Part shown: positions 43,101-51,381 of the stretch, piece after piece | How the letters are laid out: the number at the start of each line of letters is the position of its first letter | Position numbering within the stretch: position 1 is the first letter of the stretch | NCBI GenBank assembly: GCA_963816725.1 | Contig: CAWFMC010000007.1 | Span: 310,001 to 374,000, forward strand | Direction of reading: 5' to 3' | DNA from: CAVSUB01 sp963816725 | Lineage (GTDB): Bacteria; Acidobacteriota; Vicinamibacteria; Vicinamibacterales; 2-12-FULL-66-21 | DNA length: 64,000 nucleotides | Program-made: the position numbers and the translations under genes | Notes under the pieces: model-generated | What the model was told of the DNA's origin: nothing | The model's database searches: none | What the model saw: the letters and a program-made list of their open reading frames with translations, nothing else

Positions 43101-43994
43101 TCAGCGCATGCTCTTCAGCGTGCGCCGCACGTCGGCGTGCGCCAGCACGACTGCCGGCTGGCGCTGCAGCGCATCGTAGTACCGCCGCGCGAATCCATCA
43201 CCGGATTCCGATGCCGTCAGCAGCCGCTCCGCCTCGTCCAGCAGAGCGCCACCGTCGGGCTGCGTTGCCGGCGAGCCCTGCTCCACTGCTTCGTCGATCC
43301 GCACCACGAGCTCCGACAGCGGGTGCAGCCACGCGAACCACGGATCGTTGATCACCAGCTGGAGCAGGTTGCCGCTCGATCCGACCCGTCCGCGATCCAT
43401 TTCGTACGCGACCTTGGTGTCGTCGAGCAGGACCTTGTGCAGGTTGAGCAGCCGGGCGCGGAGGTCACGCAACCGCTGACGGCTCGCCTCGCTGAGCGGA
43501 ACCGGCAGCGCCGCTCCGGGCTCCGCCGACGGAGGCTGAGAGGCCGCCGCGCGGAGTGCGTCGAGATCGAGCGGCTCCGCGACGCCACTCCGCGGGACCT
43601 CGCGCCCCTGCTCGGCCCGCGGGCGGTCGTAATAGAGCTCCACCTGATTGCCGTCCGGATCCCGCACGAACAGCGACGCGCTGATCCCGTCGTCAACAGC
43701 CGACTCGATCGGGACCTTGGCGCGTTCGATCCGGACGAGGGCATCGCCCAGCGCGACGCGATCGGGATAGCGGATCGCGAAGCGGTACGGGGCCGCAGCC
43801 TCTTCGCCGGGTGCAGCCGCGTGCAGCGCCAGGTGATGGTGGAAGCCGCCGGCCCCCAGGAACGCCACCATCGCGCCGTGCCGGTAGGTGACCTCGAAAC
43901 CCAGAGAGCCGGCGTAAAACGCGAGGGCGCGATCGAGGTCACGGACGCGGAGACGGACGTGGCCGATTTCGACGCGCGGATCGAGCGGCTGCAT
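43101..43994 (-). CDS. VOC (glyoxalase-fold) protein fused to a C-terminal helical domain
   Basis: 297 residues. The first 125 form a vicinal-oxygen-chelate domain of the catechol-dioxygenase-like type: IGHVRLRVRDLDRALAFYAG, GFHHHLALHAA, FVRDPDGNQVELYYDRP; metal-ligand candidates are His at IGHVRL, His in FHHHLA and Glu in VELYYD. After a Pro/Ala-rich linker (about 130-165) comes a separate helical domain with LRARLLNLHKVLLDDTKVAY, GSSGNLLQLVINDPWFAWLH and PLSELVVRIDE, which I recognise as a stand-alone conserved hypothetical family. The fusion suggests a common substrate or partner; function unknown. Confidence 0.87.
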   Translation of the reverse strand: MQPLDPRVEIGHVRLRVRDLDRALAFYAGSLGFEVTYRHGAMVAFLGAGGFHHHLALHAAAPGEEAAAPYRFAIRYPDRVALGDALVRIERAKVPIESAVDDGISASLFVRDPDGNQVELYYDRPRAEQGREVPRSGVAEPLDLDALRAAASQPPSAEPGAALPVPLSEASRQRLRDLRARLLNLHKVLLDDTKVAYEMDRGRVGSSGNLLQLVINDPWFAWLHPLSELVVRIDEAVEQGSPATQPDGGALLDEAERLLTASESGDGFARRYYDALQRQPAVVLAHADVRRTLKSMR

Positions 43995-44026
43995 GGCTCA
44001 TCATCCTGCACCTCGCGGGGGCAAAA

Positions 44027-44572
44027 TCAAGCTCCGCTTTCGCTGCGCTCGGCTGCGCCGTCGCTGGCCTCGAGACCACGGACGATCCTGGCCGTCGTGA
44101 CAACCTGGCCGGCATGCCGCTGCGAGTGCTCCGCCGCATGGAACAGCAGGCCGATGACCGTTGTCGGCAGCGACGCCCTGCCGACGGTGCGCGCGTCGTA
44201 GATCGCCGATACCGGGGTCGCGCGCAAGACATCGAGCGCGGTCGCGATCCGTGAGCGGAGGTTCGCCAGCAGCGGTCCGGCGTCCGGCCCCGACGGCGCC
44301 TGCTCGCCAGCCAGGGCAGCCTTCTGATCGGCCGACAACCGCTCGCCGCGGGCGTACGTCAGCAGGCGGTCCGTGCTGCCATCGAGGTGCCGGAGATGGA
44401 ACCCCACCGACGGCGCGCCTCCGGGGGTCCGCCACACCTGGTCACGCGTCAGCCCCGCCGCCGCATGCTCGACATCCTCCAGGGTCTGCAGCAGCGCGTG
44501 CGCGGCCGGCAACAGTTCCGCGGGAACGCCTTCGACAGGGCCGCGAAGCCAGACTTCCGGTTCGATGGTCAT
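44027..44572 (-). CDS. DinB-family four-helix bundle protein
   Basis: 181 residues, soluble. DinB/YfiT fold with the three expected metal-ligand histidines: one in GFHLRHLDGSTDRLLTYARG and the pair in LLFHAAEHSQRHAGQVVTTA. N-terminal helix LPAAHALLQTLEDVEHAAAG. Members are nickel- or zinc-binding thiol transferases (bacillithiol or mycothiol S-transferases) or unknown; the thiol of this organism cannot be read here. 32 bases upstream of the VOC gene on the same strand, possibly one transcript. Confidence 0.93.
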   Translation of the reverse strand: MTIEPEVWLRGPVEGVPAELLPAAHALLQTLEDVEHAAAGLTRDQVWRTPGGAPSVGFHLRHLDGSTDRLLTYARGERLSADQKAALAGEQAPSGPDAGPLLANLRSRIATALDVLRATPVSAIYDARTVGRASLPTTVIGLLFHAAEHSQRHAGQVVTTARIVRGLEASDGAAERSESGA

Positions 44573-44598
44573 GGGGGAGATGGTAGATCGTTGACGCG

Positions 44599-44757
44599 AC
44601 CCGGGACTCGGGACCCGGGACCCGGGAACCGGGGGGTCACGGTTCAGCGTTCAGGGTTCAAGGTTCAGCGTGCCGGGGCGACGGTCGACGCGCGCTGCGC
44701 AGGCCTGGCGAATTCGAGCGCCGGGTCCCGGATCCCGGATCCCGAGTCCCGTCTTTT
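44599..44757. repeat. Inverted word-repeat array R9, nested (GGGACC outside, GGTTCA inside)
   Basis: It lies between the DinB and bactofilin genes. The outer left arm is CCGGGACTCGGGACCCGGGA continuing to 44628; the outer right arm (about 44723-44752) is its near-complement, CGGGTCCCGGATCCCGGATC followed by CCGAGTCCCG, pairing over about 28 bases with few mismatches. Inside are GGTTCAGCG/GGTTCAGGG/GGTTCAAGG words; 44649-44670 is identical to 17851-17872 in R4. A T5 run follows the right arm on the plus strand. Confidence 0.8.
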
Positions 44758-44831
44758 TCGGTCCGGTTCCGACGCGCGGGTCTCCGACATCTGCGGAGGT
44801 GCCGCGCCGGAACCGGCTCGAACAGCGGTCG

Positions 44832-45185
44832 CTACGACGCGACCTTGAGCTTCGGTGCAGTGTTGCGGGCCGAGGTCTCGACCCGGCCGCTCAGCGTAGC
44901 GCCTTCGGCGATGGCGATGCGCGGCGCCGACAGCTCGCCTTCGACGCGGGCCGTGCTGCGCAGCTCGATGCGCTCCTCGGCGATCACGCTGCCGCTCACC
45001 GTCCCGGCGACGACGACACCCTTGGCCACGACGTCCGCCGCGACGTGTCCGCCCGGCTCGACGACGACGAGGTGGCCTTCGACGCTGATCGTGCCCTCGA
45101 CGCGGCCGGCAATCACGACGTCCTCACGCGCCGACAACTCTCCCTTGATCACGACCGACGCTCCGACAGCAGCAATCCGTTCCAT
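44832..45185 (-). CDS. Bactofilin
   Basis: 117 residues from the ATG at 45185, six bases after GGGAGG. The whole protein is a right-handed β-helix: repeated short strands with V/I-x-G periodicity (GASVVIKGELSAREDVVIAG, VEGTISVEGHLVVVEPGGHV, ADVVAKGVVVAGTVSGSVIA, ARVEGELSAPRIAIAEGATL). Bactofilins polymerise without nucleotide into membrane-associated filaments that organise cell shape, polarity or wall synthesis. A monocistronic unit with structured leader. Confidence 0.95.
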   Translation of the reverse strand: MERIAAVGASVVIKGELSAREDVVIAGRVEGTISVEGHLVVVEPGGHVAADVVAKGVVVAGTVSGSVIAEERIELRSTARVEGELSAPRIAIAEGATLSGRVETSARNTAPKLKVAS

Positions 45186-45220
45186 CTTGCCTCCCGAACA
45201 CATGTAGGTGATGGGGCACC

Positions 45221-45263
45221 GGTCCGCAAGGACCGTTCCCGGCAAAACCGCCGGTTTTACCGG
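45221..45263 (-). promoter_or_regulatory. Two stem-loops in the bactofilin leader
   Basis: Between the divergent bactofilin and kinase-fold genes lie two dyads. GGTCC-GCAA-GGACC (45221-45234) has a 5-base stem around a tetraloop. Next to it, CCGGCAAAACCG and CGGTTTTACCGG (45239-45263) match in 11 of 12 positions. On the minus strand both would be in the 5' leader of bactofilin, 36-78 bases before its ATG. On the plus strand the second is followed by T5. An attenuator, operator or mRNA-stability element are all possible. Confidence 0.45.
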
Positions 45264-45424
45264 ACTTTTTCCAGACTATGTCGGCGCCCGTAACGGAATC
45301 GTGATCGCGATGGCAGGAGCGTGATCCCGCCATCTGAGACGTATACTCAATCGCTCACGCGTGCTGGCTGGCCACGGCCATGCCGTTCCGGCGGGCGTCT
45401 GGTCGTGAAGGAGTCTTGCGAAAA

Positions 45425-46258
45425 ATGCGTCTCACGCCGCTTGCCGTCCTCGTGCTTACGCTGTGGTCTCCGGCGACGGCCATGGCCGTGCCGATGCCGC
45501 AGGCGCCGCCGGCTGTCGCGACGCCGGCCCCGGCGCTGACCGACGAGCAGATCGCACAGTTCCTCCAGAACGCCAAGATCTTGAAGACGAAAGGCATCGG
45601 CACAGGTGTGACCGGCGCGGCCCGCGCGACGCTCAGCGACGGCACGTTGACCCACGACGCGCAGATTCAGAAGATCGACGAGAAGAAGGCCGAGTTCAAC
45701 GCCGGCAAGATCCGGGAATTCAACTTCGAGGACAGCTGGAGATTCAACGTCGCGGCCTACCGGGTCGACCGGCTGATCGGGTTGCGCATGGTGCCGGTCA
45801 CCGTTCCCCGCACCTGGAGGTCCGAGCGCGCGGCCTTCACGTGGTGGATCGATGACGTGATGATGGACGAGGGCACACGGGTCAAGTCGCAGCAGCAGCC
45901 GCCCGACAGCGGGATCTGGAACGAACAGATGCAGATGGTGCGGCTGTTCGATCAGCTGATTGCCAATACCGACCGCAACGCCGGCAACCTGCTGATCGGC
46001 AAGAACTGGGAGGTCTGGGCGATCGATCACACGCGCGCGTTCCGAACCCAGAACACCCTGCCGCCGACCGCCAACATCACCCGCTGCGATCGCCAGGTGC
46101 TCGCCGGGCTGAAGACGTTGAATCGTGACGTCCTGAAGCGCGAGATCGGCGACTTCGTCAGCGACTTCCAGATTAACGCCCTGCTCGCCCGGCGCGACCA
46201 GATCGTCGCGCTCATCGAGAAGGCCGGACCCGCGGGTGTGTTCGACCGCCGGCGCTGA
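45425..46258 (+). CDS. Exported protein with PI3/4-kinase/HipA-like kinase fold
   Basis: 277 residues from the ATG at 45425. Signal peptide MRLTPLAVLVLTLWSPATAM. The C-terminal part carries the catalytic signature of the phosphoinositide-kinase/HipA/FAM20-like branch: LFDQLIANTDRNAGNLLIG (catalytic Asp and metal-binding Asn in DRxxGN) followed by WAIDHTRAFR (the metal-binding Asp equivalent to DFG). The N-lobe candidate is VTGAARATLSDGTLTHDAQI with Lys in the next strand. An extracytoplasmic kinase fold would lack cytosolic ATP, so its real donor or activity is open. Divergent from bactofilin. Confidence 0.75.
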   Translation: MRLTPLAVLVLTLWSPATAMAVPMPQAPPAVATPAPALTDEQIAQFLQNAKILKTKGIGTGVTGAARATLSDGTLTHDAQIQKIDEKKAEFNAGKIREFNFEDSWRFNVAAYRVDRLIGLRMVPVTVPRTWRSERAAFTWWIDDVMMDEGTRVKSQQQPPDSGIWNEQMQMVRLFDQLIANTDRNAGNLLIGKNWEVWAIDHTRAFRTQNTLPPTANITRCDRQVLAGLKTLNRDVLKREIGDFVSDFQINALLARRDQIVALIEKAGPAGVFDRRR

Positions 46259-46303
46259 TCGGCGCGGCGCTCGGCGCGGTCAGTGAACGCAGGGAAACAA
46301 CGC

Positions 46304-48178
46304 ATGGACGGAACGCGGCGCGAAGCCATCGACAGCTGGCCCTCCTGGTCCGCCAACCCTCAGACGGAGTCGGCACCGCCGCGCGATCGCCGCCGCATTC
46401 CGGACCGCTTCAAGTGGGACCTCACGGACATCTACCCCACTGACGCCGCCTGGCGCGAGGCGAAGGCCGCCCTGGTCGCCGCCGTGCCGGGGATGCGCGT
46501 GTTCCAGGGTCGGCTCGCCACCAGCGCCGCCCGCATGGCTGACGCGCTGGAGCTCTCGAGCCACCTCACGAAGGAGCTGTCGCGCGCGTACGTCTACGCC
46601 AGCATGAAGTCGGACGAAGACACCCGCGACAGCACCTGTCAGGGCATGCAGCAGGAGATGGTGCAGCTCGCCGCGGAGCTCGGCGCCGAAGCGGCCTACC
46701 TGGAACCGGAGATCCTGAAGATCCCCCCAACGACCATCGCGCGCTTCCTGGCCGAGGAGCCGCGGCTCCAGATCTTCAAGGTCTATCTCGACGACATTCA
46801 ACGCCGCCAGGCGCATACCGGCACCGATGGCGAGGAACGCCTGCTGGCGAGCGCTGCGGTTCTCGCGAATGGCCCTGGCACGATCTACGGCATCCTCTCG
46901 GACGCGGACTTCCCGTACCCGACGATCACCTTGCATGACGGCACGCTGGTGCGTCTGGACAACGCCGCATACAGCGTCCATCGCGCCTCGCCGGTGAGAG
47001 AGGATCGCGCGCAGGTGATGGCGGTCTTCTTCACCGCGCTCGGACAATACAAGGCGACGTTCGGAGCGATGTTGAGCGCGCAGGTGCAGAGCGACGTCTT
47101 CTTCGCGCGGGCCCGCAAGTACGACAGCGCGCTCGCCGCGGCCCTCGATGCTCCGAACATCCCGTCGTCGGTCTACACGCGCCTGATCGACGGGGTGAAC
47201 CGCCACCTGCCGACATTCCACCGCTACCTGAGACTGCGCCAGCGGTTACTCGCCGTTCCACAGCTGCACTACTACGATCTCTACGCCCCGCTGGTGGCGT
47301 CGGTCGACCTGACCTACACCGCCGACGAGGCGCAGGCGCACATCCTCGAGTCGCTGGCGCCGCTCGGGCCCGAGTACGCGGCGGGCGCGAGACGCGCCTT
47401 CTCCGAGCGCTGGATCGACCTCTTCCCGAGCGACGGCAAGCGCGCGGGTGCCTATTCGAACGGCGGGGCCTACGACGTCCATCCCTACATCCTGCAGAAC
47501 TTCAACGGGAAGTACAACGACGTCAGCACCCTGACCCACGAGCTCGGGCACACGATGCACAGCTTCTTCTCGAACCGGACGCAGCCGTTCGCGACGGCCG
47601 GCTACCACACATTCGTGGCCGAAGTGGCGTCGACGTTCAACGAAGCGTTGCTGATCGAGAACCTGCTTCAGCAGATCACCGATCCCGCCGCCCGCCTGTC
47701 GCTCCTCGGGAGCTACCTGGAGAACATCAAGGGAACGGTCTTCCGGCAGACGCAGTTTGCCGAGTTCGAGCTGCGCATGCACGAGACCATCCAGCAGGGG
47801 CGGCCGCTCACCGGCGACGCACTCGACGGGCTGTACGCGTCGATCACGCGCAAGTACTACGGCCACGACAACGGGGGCTGCGTCGTGGACGACTACATCG
47901 CTCACGAGTGGGCCTTCATCCCGCACTTCTATCGCAACTTCTACGTGTTCCAGTACGCCACCTCGTACACGGCGTCCGCCGCGCTCTCCGAGATGGTGCT
48001 GGGTGGCGATCCAGCGGCCACCGAGCGGTTCCTCACCTTCCTGGGTTCGGGCGGATCGAAGTATCCAATCGAGCTGTTGAAGGACGCCGGGGTCGACATG
48101 ACCAGCGACGAGCCGCTCGACCTGACGATTCAGAAGATGAACCGGGTGATGGACGAGGTAGACAAGCTGGTCCCCTGA
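46304..48178 (+). CDS. pepF: M3-family oligoendopeptidase F
   Basis: 624 residues from the ATG at 46304; an in-frame GTG at 46283 lacks a ribosome site. Zinc metallopeptidase of the thimet/PepF group: DRFKWDLTDIYPTDAAWREA at the start, then the zinc helix in DVSTLTHELGHTMHSFFSNR (HELGH) with the downstream Glu ligand in FVAEVASTFNEALLIENLLQ. The substrate loop GYHTF and the C-terminal ALSEMVLGGD are also family-typical. Cytoplasmic, cleaves short peptides. Follows the kinase-fold gene by about 45 bases. Confidence 0.95.
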   Translation: MDGTRREAIDSWPSWSANPQTESAPPRDRRRIPDRFKWDLTDIYPTDAAWREAKAALVAAVPGMRVFQGRLATSAARMADALELSSHLTKELSRAYVYASMKSDEDTRDSTCQGMQQEMVQLAAELGAEAAYLEPEILKIPPTTIARFLAEEPRLQIFKVYLDDIQRRQAHTGTDGEERLLASAAVLANGPGTIYGILSDADFPYPTITLHDGTLVRLDNAAYSVHRASPVREDRAQVMAVFFTALGQYKATFGAMLSAQVQSDVFFARARKYDSALAAALDAPNIPSSVYTRLIDGVNRHLPTFHRYLRLRQRLLAVPQLHYYDLYAPLVASVDLTYTADEAQAHILESLAPLGPEYAAGARRAFSERWIDLFPSDGKRAGAYSNGGAYDVHPYILQNFNGKYNDVSTLTHELGHTMHSFFSNRTQPFATAGYHTFVAEVASTFNEALLIENLLQQITDPAARLSLLGSYLENIKGTVFRQTQFAEFELRMHETIQQGRPLTGDALDGLYASITRKYYGHDNGGCVVDDYIAHEWAFIPHFYRNFYVFQYATSYTASAALSEMVLGGDPAATERFLTFLGSGGSKYPIELLKDAGVDMTSDEPLDLTIQKMNRVMDEVDKLVP

Positions 48179-48262
48179 TACAGCCGTCGAAACCTGCCGG
48201 TTAGCAGGTCTGGTTGCACGGCGACCCTGCTCATCGGTTACACTGGGCGTTCCGGAATTTCC

Positions 48263-49336
48263 ATGATTCGGCCTTCAGTGCTGGCCGGCAGCGCAGTGCT
48301 GGCACTCTCGCTCGTTTCGGGTGTGGCCGCGCAGGCGCCGTCGCCGCTCGCGACATCCCCCTTTGAGTCGTACCTGGAACTGCTGCGTCAGCAGGCCGGG
48401 ATTCCCGCGATTTCCGCGGCCATCGTCCAAAACGGCGAGGTCGTGTGGGAGCGCGGTTTGGGGTTCCAGAACGTCGACGCACGGATCCGAGCGACCCCCG
48501 ATACCCCCTACCCGATCAGCAACCTGAGCGCGGCGCTGGCGGCCACGCTGATCCTCCAGTGCGCGGAGGAGCGGCGGGTATTTCTCGACGATCCCGCAGC
48601 GACGTACGGCGTCTCGCTGCCGCCCCCCGGGGTCACGGTGCGTCAGCTGTTGACGCACGCGGACCCCACCTCCGGCGGTGACGAGTTCCGCTACGACCCG
48701 GACCGCTTCGCGCAGCTCGGGCGGGTCGTGGAGACCTGTGTCCCGCAACCGTACCGGAAGACCATCGCCGTCCGCCTTCTCGAGTTCTTAGCGATGAAGG
48801 ATTCGGTGCCCGGCCGGGACGTGCAGGACGAGGCGGTGATCACGCAAAACCTCTTCGCGGCCTCGGTGCAGCAGCGATATGCCGACGTCCTCGAGCGGAC
48901 CGCGCTCCCATACAAGGTCGACAAGAAAGGCCGCAGCTCCCGCAATACCGAGCTGCCGCCGGAGACCCTGAGCGCCTCTGCCGGCGTGGTCTCCACGGTT
49001 CGTGATTTGGCCCGGTTCGACGCGGCGCTCGACAGCGCGCTGCTGGTCCGCGACGACACCCTGGCCGCGGCCTGGACCAACGCGATCGGCCGGGACCGCT
49101 TGCCGATGCCCACCGGCCTCGGATGGTTCGTCCAGAAGTACAACGGCCAGACGATCGTCTGGCAGTTCGGCCAGACGACCAACGCCTACTCGTCGCTGAT
49201 GCTGAAGATCCCGGCGCAACGCCTGACCCTGATCCTGCTGGCCAACAGCGACGGCCTGAGCTCGTACTTCGACCTGGCGTCTGGTGACGTCACCAAGTCG
49301 CTCTTCGCCGTGCTCTTCCTGCGCCTCTTCGCGTAA
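48263..49336 (+). CDS. Exported β-lactamase/DD-peptidase-fold protein with degenerate active site
   Basis: 357 residues with signal peptide (SVLAGSAVLALSLVSGVAAQ). The class C β-lactamase-like fold is clear: FESYLELLRQQAGIPAISAA, NGEVVWERGLGFQNVDAR, GVTVRQLLTHADPTSG, LSASAGVVSTVRDLARFDAA and LGWFVQKYNGQ. But the SxxK box reads PISNLSAALAAT (Lys replaced), the YxN box reads FRYDPDRFAQLG, and the HxG/KTG-like box reads VWQFGQTTN. None of the three catalytic motifs is intact, so it is probably a non-hydrolytic peptidoglycan or ligand-binding protein. Confidence 0.85.
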   Translation: MIRPSVLAGSAVLALSLVSGVAAQAPSPLATSPFESYLELLRQQAGIPAISAAIVQNGEVVWERGLGFQNVDARIRATPDTPYPISNLSAALAATLILQCAEERRVFLDDPAATYGVSLPPPGVTVRQLLTHADPTSGGDEFRYDPDRFAQLGRVVETCVPQPYRKTIAVRLLEFLAMKDSVPGRDVQDEAVITQNLFAASVQQRYADVLERTALPYKVDKKGRSSRNTELPPETLSASAGVVSTVRDLARFDAALDSALLVRDDTLAAAWTNAIGRDRLPMPTGLGWFVQKYNGQTIVWQFGQTTNAYSSLMLKIPAQRLTLILLANSDGLSSYFDLASGDVTKSLFAVLFLRLFA

Positions 49337-49969
49337 GTGCCGCGTCTCTCCCGCGGCTCGTTATTCGCTCCGCGCGCGGCGTTCCGATGGCTGCTGCTCA
49401 CCGCCGCGTGTCTGTTCCTCAACCCGGCGCCGGCGCGCGCCGACTGGCAGTTCGCCCCCTTCTTCGGCTATTCGTTCAACGGCGAGACGACGCTGGTCAC
49501 GCCGGAAGCGCGGGGCGATCTGAAAATCAGGTGGACCGTGGGTGGAACCGTCACGTTGATCGGGCGCGGCCCGCTCGGCGTCGAAGGCACCGTACTGGTC
49601 GTGCCGCACTTCTTCGAGGCGGGGAACGTCGGCGCGGTGTCCAGCAGCCGCACGTACGCGCTCATGGGCAACGTCGTGCTGGCCACACCACTGGGCTGGA
49701 ACGAGTACGGGTTGCGGCCGTTCGTGTCGGGCGGCCTGGGACTGATGCACGCGACGCAGCGCACCACGCCGGCGGTGTTCTCGCTCAGCGAGGACCTGCT
49801 CGGCTACAACGTCGGCGGGGGCGCGATCGGGTTCATCAACGATCACACCGGTCTGCGCTTCGACCTGCGCTACTACAGCAGCCTGAGCCGGACCAACGAA
49901 ACGATCGCGCTCGGTCCGGTCAGGCTGCGGTACTGGACGGGCACTGTGGGTGTCGTCCTGAAGTACTGA
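49337..49969 (+). CDS. Outer-membrane β-barrel protein, OmpA/OprF-like porin fold
   Basis: 210 residues; begins with GTG immediately after the TAA of the serine-hydrolase-like gene. Signal peptide FRWLLLTAACLFLNPAPARA, then alternating strands: WQFAPFFGYSFNGETTLVT, IRWTVGGTVTLIGRGPLGVE, YGLRPFVSGGLGLMHATQR, YNVGGGAIGFINDHTGLRF and the last strand RYWTGTVGVVLKY ending in an aromatic residue as outer-membrane barrels do. About eight strands. Probably co-translated with the upstream exported protein. Confidence 0.85.
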   Translation: MPRLSRGSLFAPRAAFRWLLLTAACLFLNPAPARADWQFAPFFGYSFNGETTLVTPEARGDLKIRWTVGGTVTLIGRGPLGVEGTVLVVPHFFEAGNVGAVSSSRTYALMGNVVLATPLGWNEYGLRPFVSGGLGLMHATQRTTPAVFSLSEDLLGYNVGGGAIGFINDHTGLRFDLRYYSSLSRTNETIALGPVRLRYWTGTVGVVLKY

Positions 49970-49975
49970 GCGTCG

Positions 49976-50425
49976 CTACGGGCAGACCGAGGCCAGCATC
50001 CGCACCGATTTCACACCGAGGTAGCGCAAGCCTTTGAGATCGCCCTTGACCTCCGCTTTGCTCTTGGTCTTCGACTTGTCCCCGTCAGCGGCGTGCGATT
50101 CCGTGGTGGTCTCGATGGTGACCTTGCCGTTGCCCTTGTCCGCCGCTTTTCCGCTGATCTCCACGCGATGGCCCACGTGGTCCTTCAAGTCGTCGTCGTC
50201 ATCGGTCGCAAGGACGTAGCTCCCCATCGCGCCATCCTTGTTGGCGACGTTGGTCAGCATGTAGCCGCCATCGGCGTTGCGCTCCACACAGCCGGTCGCC
50301 TTGATGTCCTTGCCGTCCTCGACTGTGATCTTGGTTTCTGACTTCCGCGCCTTTTCGACTTCCTGCGCCTGCACCAGCCCACAGGCGGTGACGACGGCAA
50401 ACAGCGAGTATCCGAGCATTCGCAT
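49976..50425 (-). CDS. Small secreted OB-fold-like conserved protein
   Basis: 149 residues from the ATG at 50425, five bases after GGGGAGG. Signal peptide SLFAVVTACGLVQAQ. The mature part is very rich in Lys and Asp/Glu (DDDDDLKDHVGHRVEIS, DGDKSKTKSKAEVKGD) with ATGCVERNADGGYMLTN as a conserved-looking start. The pattern Cys-V-E, VLATDDD, GHRVEISGK resembles the small exported OB-fold domains common in Acidobacteriota. No function is known to me. Convergent with the barrel protein gene. Confidence 0.78.
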   Translation of the reverse strand: MRMLGYSLFAVVTACGLVQAQEVEKARKSETKITVEDGKDIKATGCVERNADGGYMLTNVANKDGAMGSYVLATDDDDDLKDHVGHRVEISGKAADKGNGKVTIETTTESHAADGDKSKTKSKAEVKGDLKGLRYLGVKSVRMLASVCP

Positions 50426-50507
50426 CTTTTCCTCCCCCGCAGCCCTACCGCGGACATGAGGCCACCGCGGCCACCATCCCCCTGAGGCGCGTGATTATAC
50501 TCCAGTG

Positions 50508-51371
50508 ATGGAGGTGCACCTCATCGACGGCACATACGAGCTCTTCCGGCATTTCTACGCGGTTCCGTCGGCGCGCGATGCGAACGGACTCGAGGTCGGG
50601 GCAGTGCGAGGCGTCGTCGGGTCTGTGCTCGGGCTCCTGAATCGAGGCGCGACTCACGTCGGGGTCGCCACCGATCACGTCATCGAGTCGTTTCGCAACC
50701 GGATGTGGCCTGGCTATAAAACCGGGGCCGGGATCGATCCGGCACTCCTCGGCCAGTTCGGGTTGCTCGAGGAGGCCCTGACGGCACTCGGCGTCACCGT
50801 CTGGGCGATGGTCGAAGAGGAGGCGGACGATGCGCTGGCGGCGGCGGCGCGGATCGCGAGTGAGGACCCGGAGGTCGGGCGGGTGCTGATCTGCACGCCG
50901 GACAAGGACCTGGCCCAATGCGTCCGCGGCACGCGCGTCGTGCAGTGGCACCGCCGGGGCAACAAGATCGTCGACGAGGCGGGTGTGGTGGCCAGGTTCG
51001 GCGTCCCTCCGGTGTCGATCCCTGATTACCTCGCGCTGGTCGGCGATGCGGCGGACGGCTACCCCGGCCTTCAAGGCTGGGGAGCGAAGTCAGCGGCGGC
51101 GGTGCTGGCGAAGTTCCAGCACATCGAGCAGATCCCCGACGATCCGTCGGAGTGGCGGGTCAACGCGGCAAATGCGGGCGGGCTGGCGCGCACTCTGAAC
51201 CGCGATCGGCAGCTGGCCCTCCGTTTCCGTGAGCTGGCGACGCTGCGCGCCGACCTTCCCTTGTTCGAGTCGATCGACGCGCTGCGCTGGAACGGCCCGT
51301 CGCCTGCCTTCGCGCCGTTTGCCGAGCGGTTCGACTCGGCGACGACGGCGGAGCAGAAGCCTGGACGGTGA
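50508..51371 (+). CDS. 5'-3' exonuclease (FEN/PIN-fold, PolI N-terminal-domain-like)
   Basis: 287 residues from ATG (a GTG codon directly precedes). Stand-alone homologue of the PolI 5'-nuclease. PIN-like core: VHLIDGTYELFRHFYAVPSA, RNRMWPGYKTGAG, VEEEADDALAAAARIASED and ICTPDKDLAQCVRG (metal-binding acidic residues), followed by the helix-hairpin-helix DNA-binding region VGDAADGYPGLQGWGAKSAA. Removes flaps or RNA primers. Starts 82 bases from a divergent neighbour. Confidence 0.93.
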   Translation: MEVHLIDGTYELFRHFYAVPSARDANGLEVGAVRGVVGSVLGLLNRGATHVGVATDHVIESFRNRMWPGYKTGAGIDPALLGQFGLLEEALTALGVTVWAMVEEEADDALAAAARIASEDPEVGRVLICTPDKDLAQCVRGTRVVQWHRRGNKIVDEAGVVARFGVPPVSIPDYLALVGDAADGYPGLQGWGAKSAAAVLAKFQHIEQIPDDPSEWRVNAANAGGLARTLNRDRQLALRFRELATLRADLPLFESIDALRWNGPSPAFAPFAERFDSATTAEQKPGR

Positions 51372-51381
51372 TCGTCGGGTG

